DNA of 10,852 bases, taken from NCBI GenBank assembly GCA_002336675.1, contig DDEI01000082.1, positions 1-10,852 on the forward strand, in the 5' to 3' direction. The stretch is from Flavobacteriales bacterium UBA1958. GTDB taxonomy: Bacteria > Bacteroidota > Bacteroidia > Flavobacteriales_D > Sanyastnellaceae. Position numbers and translations under genes: made by a program. Every line of letters begins with the position of its first letter. The stretch's first letter is position 1. The notes beneath the pieces were generated by a model that had not been told where the DNA came from, searched no databases, and saw only the letters and a program-made list of their open reading frames with translations. Below are positions 7,917 through 10,852 of this stretch, piece by piece.

Positions 7917-9107
7917 CTAGTCAAAATAACGATCTAGCGTATCCAAGTTTAAACGAATAAACTTTTTCATCAATTCCACCTCCTCTTTATATGAATTTTG
8001 GTCATAATACCATTTAGAATCTTGAGGCCATTTTTCTGCGTTAGCCTTTACTTCGTCGTGCATGGATATTCCCATATTTTTCATTAACGAGTCTATCTTT
8101 TTCTCAGAAAACACCCCTCTTTTTCTTAGCTCACGCCATCGTTTTTTGAGAATCTCTCTATATTTTAACCCTTTAGAACTAAGCAGTTTTTTTAATAGAA
8201 TATTCTGCTCATAGTTCGGAGTTGTTTTTAACATATTTAACTCATTATCTCCATCTCTTCCAAAGGAATGATCACAATCCCAAATGGCTATTCTAAAAGG
8301 CGTGTTTTGGTCTAACTTATAGATATAGAAATTTTTCAAAACTCCATCTCCTCCATTAGACAGCATTAGTAAAAGATGCCAATCTATAATATTACTTAAG
8401 TCTATATACACGTCATATAGGGATACAAACTCCTGATCGGAACTATTCAAAATAAACTCTCTCAGGTCCCATAAGTCATTTGTAGTCGTTTCAATATTCC
8501 ACTTGGGGAATTTCTGATTCAAGATATTCACCGAATCTCTTTGGTCGGCGTCCAACTTCCTACTGAAAATTGGTGGGTCTTTATAAAACTGAGCTGATGG
8601 GTCAGTTTTATTTAACCCTAGGCTAGATGCTGTTATTGCTTTCATCAGAATATATAGCCCTTTATACTCAGAATTTAGTTTTAGCGTAACATATTGGGAT
8701 TTAGCAGATTTATTCACATCAGACATTCCTCTAAAAATATCGTAACTAAGCTTATGCCTCATGAAGGTCTTATCGATGTAACTCGCATTTAAGATCCAAT
8801 CATCTTCTTCCGACATTCCATTTAGAGACCTAACTGAGTCCAGCTCCAAGGCATAAGAATGTTTAGAATATTTACTGGACATTCCTCCTCTACATTTAAT
8901 ACTAGCCGAAGCAAAACTTGTATCAAAACCCTGAATGAAAACAACTCCACACTCCTCCTTCGCAATCCATCCTGGCGGTGAATTTTTTATAATATTAATT
9001 TCTAATAATTCTGGAGAGTCACAACCCACGGAGGAAATAAGCACAACAAAAAGAATGAGAATTAAAAATTCTTTTCTCTGAAATACATAAATTATGATTG
9101 AAGTCAT
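7917..9107 (-). CDS. CotH-kinase-family lipoprotein
   Basis: A 396-residue lipoprotein from ATG at 9107. Hydrophobic signal and lipobox FVVLISSVGC put the lipidated Cys at residue 29. CotH-family landmarks follow in order: IKCRGGMSSKYSKHSYALEL (70-89), DDWILNASYIDKTFMRHKLS (102-121), YKGLYILM (148-155), NFYIYK (259-264) and the acidic WDCDHSFGRDGD (276-287), with Asp277 and Asp279 as likely metal/nucleotide residues. Bacillus CotH phosphorylates spore-coat proteins; Bacteroidota members are outer-surface or periplasmic proteins of unknown substrate. The acidic residue usual after GxYxLx is Lys156 here, which may affect catalysis. An upstream in-frame TTG at 9125 would add six residues, but it lies inside a perfect -7 promoter box, so 9107 is preferred. 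The gene is single, converging on the 327-residue gene. Family assignment is strong, substrate unknown. Confidence 0.87.
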   Translation of the reverse strand: MTSIIIYVFQRKEFLILILFVVLISSVGCDSPELLEINIIKNSPPGWIAKEECGVVFIQGFDTSFASASIKCRGGMSSKYSKHSYALELDSVRSLNGMSEEDDWILNASYIDKTFMRHKLSYDIFRGMSDVNKSAKSQYVTLKLNSEYKGLYILMKAITASSLGLNKTDPSAQFYKDPPIFSRKLDADQRDSVNILNQKFPKWNIETTTNDLWDLREFILNSSDQEFVSLYDVYIDLSNIIDWHLLLMLSNGGDGVLKNFYIYKLDQNTPFRIAIWDCDHSFGRDGDNELNMLKTTPNYEQNILLKKLLSSKGLKYREILKKRWRELRKRGVFSEKKIDSLMKNMGISMHDEVKANAEKWPQDSKWYYDQNSYKEEVELMKKFIRLNLDTLDRYFD

Positions 9108-9122
9108 TAATCTTATTTGCAC

Positions 9123-9130
9123 CAAAGTTA
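9123..9130 (-). promoter_or_regulatory. -7 promoter box of the CotH-type gene; decides its start codon
   Basis: On the minus strand 9130-9123 reads TAACTTTG, an exact TAnnTTTG match. Transcription would begin about 7 bases downstream (near 9116), leaving a leader of about 9 bases before ATG at 9107. This rules out the in-frame TTG at 9125, if the box is used. No good -33 TTG is present. Confidence 0.5.
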
Positions 9131-9190
9131 TGAAACTAAAAAGAGGTCAGCCCCTTACAGAATAGGCCTAATTAAATTATCTCATCGTCA

Positions 9191-9240
9191 CTGGTTATCT
9201 AAGTGGCCATTTCATAACTATAACGTTATCCTATAACCAG
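9191..9240. repeat. Inverted repeat CTGGTTAT / ATAACCAG between CotH-type and tRNA genes
   Basis: CTGGTTAT at 9191-9198 is perfectly complementary to ATAACCAG at 9233-9240. The 34-base interior contains a 10-base palindrome, ATAACGTTAT (9220-9229), so a hairpin carrying a second small hairpin can form. No T-tract follows and no gene ends here, so a terminator is unlikely. It could be a protein-binding site upstream of the CotH-type gene, or chance. The rest of the 9131-9296 stretch shows nothing I can name. Confidence 0.4.
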
Positions 9241-9296
9241 GTTTAATAGTGATTTAGAAGAAAATCAAATCAACATAGAATACCACAGATTATACT

Positions 9297-9304
9297 TAGA
9301 TTTG
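9297..9304 (+). promoter_or_regulatory. -7 promoter box of the tRNA-Arg gene
   Basis: TAGATTTG matches TAnnTTTG exactly and ends 12 bases before the tRNA 5' end at 9317, the spacing expected for a tRNA with a short leader. A -33 element is not obvious. Confidence 0.45.
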
Positions 9305-9316
9305 AACATTGATTTT

Positions 9317-9390
9317 GGCTCGGTAGTTCAACTGGATAGAATGTCAGATTTCGGCTCTGATGGTTGGAGGTTCGAATCCTCTCCGAGTCA
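9317..9390 (+). tRNA. tRNA-Arg (anticodon UCG)
   Basis: A 74-base cloverleaf folds by hand. Acceptor GGCTCGG pairs with CCGAGTC (one G-U), discriminator A at 9390. D-stem GTTC/GAAT closes the loop AACTGGATA. Anticodon stem TCAGA/TCTGA encloses the loop TTTCGGC, giving anticodon TCG (UCG), which reads CGA and probably other CGN arginine codons. Variable loop TGGTT. T-arm GGAGG/CCTCT with loop TTCGAAT. The 3' CCA is not encoded (CAC follows). It inserts arginine during translation. The UCG anticodon is less usual than the ACG common in bacteria, but the loop geometry (U33 before it, G37 after) is regular. Confidence 0.93.
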
Positions 9391-9394
9391 CACT

Positions 9395-9446
9395 AAGAGG
9401 TGAATTGTAACTGACTAAGAAGTCACTTGTGATTTACCTCTTTTTA
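9395..9446 (+). terminator. Strong Rho-independent terminator after tRNA-Arg
   Basis: The arm at 9395-9416 pairs with 9421-9442 around the loop AAGA. The outer AAGAGGTGAAT/ATTTACCTCTT and inner GACT/AGTC segments pair, with a few G-U pairs and one C-C mismatch in 22 positions. The run TTTTT (9441-9445) then TAATTTT-like AT sequence follows. It starts four bases after the tRNA, so it ends the tRNA transcript and isolates it from the TM2 gene. Confidence 0.8.
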
Positions 9447-9604
9447 ATTTTAAACGGAATAGGCAAATCAATGTGTAAGCTAAAAAGTGCAGCGACATTT
9501 ACAGATATATGTGTAAAATATCTTAGATTAGCCCAAACAGATATAGTGTGAATAAATTCTAATCAATTAACTAACGCTGAATTTATATCTACATAAAAAA
9601 AATT
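9447..9604 (+). other. Leader region of the TM2 gene; no clear element
   Basis: This 158-base AT-rich stretch must hold the TM2 promoter, but I see no exact TAnnTTTG; the nearest is TATCTTAG at 9519-9526 (7/8). An imperfect direct repeat is present, ACAGATATATGTGT at 9501-9514 and ACAGATATAGTGTG at 9537-9550, spaced 36 bases, possibly a factor-binding pair or chance. The start codon is preceded by an A-run (AAAAAAAATT), as is usual in this phylum. A 26-codon open frame at 9471-9551 is too short and contextless to call. Confidence 0.3.
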
Positions 9605-9910
9605 ATGAAATCAAAAGGAGTAGCTTACTTATTATGGTTTTTTCTTGGGGGATTTTCTGCCCATAGATTTTACCTTGGAAAAGTTGGAAGTGGAATTCTG
9701 TATTTATTAACAGGACAATTATTCTTAATCGGATGGATAATTGACCTTTTTATTCTTAGTGGAATAGTTGATAAATACAATTTAATGAATGGATTTATCG
9801 GACCGAACAGAGGAAATGTAAATCAAAATCAAAATGTTGTCGTAAATGTTACTGCTCCAGCGCAGCCAACATCAGCACCTGTTCAAGCGGAAAATAAGAT
9901 AGCCGAATAA
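9605..9910 (+). CDS. TM2-domain membrane protein
   Basis: 101 residues. The TM2 domain (Pfam TM2) covers residues 4-52: first membrane helix YLLWFFLGGFSA (about 8-19), the signature GGFSAHRFYLGKVGSG (15-30) with the invariant-type H20-R21-F22-Y23-L24-G25, then the second helix ILYLLTGQLFLIGWIIDLFI (31-50) with Asp47. A cytoplasmic- or periplasmic-side tail of low complexity follows, rich in Asn, Gln, Ala and Pro (NQNQNVVVNVTAPAQP). The family's biochemical function is not established; members are small inner-membrane proteins. The last codons (ENKIAE, stop) lie inside a sequence repeated at the window's right end, so this C-terminus may have been shaped by recombination. The gene ends 13 bases before the coiled-coil gene and is probably co-transcribed with it. 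The start is ATG with an A-rich leader. Confidence 0.9.
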   Translation: MKSKGVAYLLWFFLGGFSAHRFYLGKVGSGILYLLTGQLFLIGWIIDLFILSGIVDKYNLMNGFIGPNRGNVNQNQNVVVNVTAPAQPTSAPVQAENKIAE

Positions 9911-9928
9911 AAAACTGAAGATAATGAT
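9893..9928 (+). repeat. Duplicated leader sequence, copy 1 (before the coiled-coil gene)
   Basis: AATAAGATAGCCGAATAAAA, then AACTGAAGATAATGAT, covers the last codons and stop of the TM2 gene and the start of the next gene (ATG at 9924). It matches 10818-10852 with one inserted base and two substitutions in 36 positions. The match includes the translation-start region, so the repeat probably marks the 5' end of related genes. Confidence 0.8.
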
Positions 9929-10763
9929 CAAATTATTTGTAACCACTTTGATGACTTTATCTTTATGTATTGCTAATGCTCAAAGTAAGAAGGAACAGAT
10001 TGAAAATCTAACCATTTCACTAGACAGCTTGAATCAAGTGGTAACTAATGAAAATCAAAATTTTAATGTGACGTTAGATAGCTTGAATCAAGTTCTTGGT
10101 AAGAATCAACAATATTTTGAGATCGAGATTGCCAGATATAGTATCGAAATTAATCATCTGAACACTCAACTAGATAGCTTGATTTCGATAAATGATTCGA
10201 TAAATATTCAGCTTAAAATTAAGAATCAAAGAATAGACTCACTAATATTTCAGAAATTGGAGCTATTAGCAGATATAGATTTGTTAAGTGCACCTAGAAT
10301 TGATAGGGAGAATAATTGGACTTTAATAGAAAGTAATCTTAAATGGGCAGAGAAGGATAATAGTCCGGCAGTAAAATGGTTCAATAAAAACGTGTTCAGT
10401 GGGAATCAAGACATCTATACCCCGACCTGCTATTCATATTTAATGGATGCTACGGACTATTATTGGGGCTACCCTGGAAGTATTGAAGAAGACGAATTCA
10501 AATCAAAATGGAAGTCAACATTTGATTTAAAGTACTCGTCTTTCGGCCAGGCATTCCAAAATGGAAATTGCGGTTGGGCCTCATTTGAAATTAGAAATAT
10601 TGAATTTCTAGGAGATTTAAATGGGGGAGATTGGTTTAAATTAACTATAACAGGAGGCTGCGGAGAAAATGATTATTCAAATACGCTTGTAAGATTAGTA
10701 AAACTTACCGAAGAAAACGGCTCTTTTAAGATCGCCAATTTTATGTCCCTACAAGACGAATAA
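9924..10763 (+). CDS. Secreted coiled-coil protein of unknown function
   Basis: 279 residues, signal peptide at 1-19 (MIKLFVTTLMTLSLCIANA, cleavage ANA-Q). Residues about 22-120 form a coiled coil with the tetrapeptide DSLN or DSL recurring at 34, 52, 84 and 105. The first two come from a near-perfect 19-base DNA repeat 54 bases apart. A compact C-terminal domain (about 128-279) contains Trp-rich stretches, the cysteines in PTCYSYLMDA, GNCGWASFEI and GGCGEND, and a regular beta-like ending (LVRLVKLTEENGSFKIANFM). I do not recognise a family. The periplasm or outer membrane is the likely location. It follows the TM2 gene by 13 bases with GAAG before the ATG, so the two are likely co-expressed. 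Its leader is repeated downstream at 10818-10852. Confidence 0.8.
   Translation: MIKLFVTTLMTLSLCIANAQSKKEQIENLTISLDSLNQVVTNENQNFNVTLDSLNQVLGKNQQYFEIEIARYSIEINHLNTQLDSLISINDSINIQLKIKNQRIDSLIFQKLELLADIDLLSAPRIDRENNWTLIESNLKWAEKDNSPAVKWFNKNVFSGNQDIYTPTCYSYLMDATDYYWGYPGSIEEDEFKSKWKSTFDLKYSSFGQAFQNGNCGWASFEIRNIEFLGDLNGGDWFKLTITGGCGENDYSNTLVRLVKLTEENGSFKIANFMSLQDE
10021..10093 (+). repeat. Internal 19-base direct repeat encoding the DSLN coiled-coil motif
   Basis: TAGACAGCTTGAATCAAGT at 10021-10039 recurs as TAGATAGCTTGAATCAAGT at 10075-10093, one mismatch, 54 bases (18 residues) apart. A shortened third copy, TAGATAGCTTGA, starts at 10171. In-frame repeats of this sort can lengthen or shorten the coiled coil by slippage or recombination. 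Confidence 0.75.
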
Positions 10764-10817
10764 CGCTAACAAAACCTAAACTTCATCAAAACGCATTTTA
10801 GCTGGAACATTGGCAGT

Positions 10818-10852
10818 AATAAGATGCCGAACAAAAAACTGAAGGTAATGAT
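10818..10852 (+). repeat. Duplicated leader sequence, copy 2, with probable start of the next gene
   Basis: Nearly the same as 9893-9928 (35 versus 36 bases). It ends in ATG at 10848-10850 followed by AT, exactly as in the coiled-coil gene (ATGAT). This suggests that a paralogue of the coiled-coil gene begins at 10848 and runs off the window. Upstream, the gap 10764-10817 holds no gene; TTGGCA/TGCCGAA at 10810-10832 could form a weak hairpin. Confidence 0.65.

Noticed and set aside
9471..9551. 26-codon open frame starting ATG TGT AAG before the TM2 gene
   Set aside because: Too short, no promoter or homology visible, and its end lies well before the TM2 start.
9317..9604. tRNA-Arg as attachment site of a genomic island
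   Set aside because: No second copy of the tRNA 3' end in the window, and no integrase gene; a terminator follows the tRNA in the ordinary way.
10761..10852. Possible integron attC site (TAACGCTAAC...GCCGAAC) between repeated gene starts
   Set aside because: No matching GTTRRRY-type end and no long imperfect palindrome typical of attC; no integrase in the window.

Overview
The window looks like chromosomal DNA of a marine-type Bacteroidota, most likely Flavobacteriales near Crocinitomicaceae, Cryomorphaceae or Schleiferiaceae (an inference, no search was run). The reasons are: AT-rich DNA; start regions without Shine-Dalgarno sequences; several exact or near TAnnTTTG promoter -7 boxes; a type IX secretion system (T9SS) gene, porZ; and a large secreted protease with 'GCxDxxAxNxNxxAxxDGSC' repeats.

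Layout. Bases 1-893 (minus) hold the N-terminal three quarters of a PLP-dependent aminotransferase, closest to methionine aminotransferase (YbdL-like); its C-terminus lies outside the window. Divergent to it, 962-4165 (plus) encodes a 1067-residue secreted subtilisin-like protein with an S8 domain, cysteine-rich repeats, adhesive beta domains and a dockerin-like end. Convergent to that, 4201-6561 (minus) encodes PorZ, a T9SS attachment-complex protein with its own sorting domain. A 297-base gap (6562-6858) carries start-region signals and an unrecognised open segment. Then 6859-7842 (plus) encodes an unfamiliar 327-residue secreted protein with a His/Glu cluster and a C-terminal tail like that of T9SS cargo. 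Convergent to it, 7917-9107 (minus) is a CotH-kinase-family lipoprotein.

The right end changes character. It has a tRNA-Arg(UCG) gene with its own -7 box and a strong 22-bp terminator. Next come a TM2-domain membrane protein and, 13 bases on, a secreted coiled-coil protein of unknown function. The start region of this last gene is repeated almost exactly at the window's right edge, which suggests that a second, related gene begins there.

Functional reading. The left and middle parts fit a cell-surface and secretion neighbourhood: PorZ belongs to the machinery that exports and anchors T9SS cargo, and the 327-residue protein has a cargo-like tail. The S8 protein ends differently, in a dockerin-like pair, so its sorting route is unclear. 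Most genes here alternate strand and are probably transcribed singly; only TM2 and the coiled-coil gene look like an operon. No CRISPR array, insertion sequence, rRNA or prophage module was seen. The best candidates for undescribed biology are the duplicated leader with its coiled-coil gene, the 327-residue His/Glu-cluster protein, and the S8 domain with Glu in place of the catalytic Asp.
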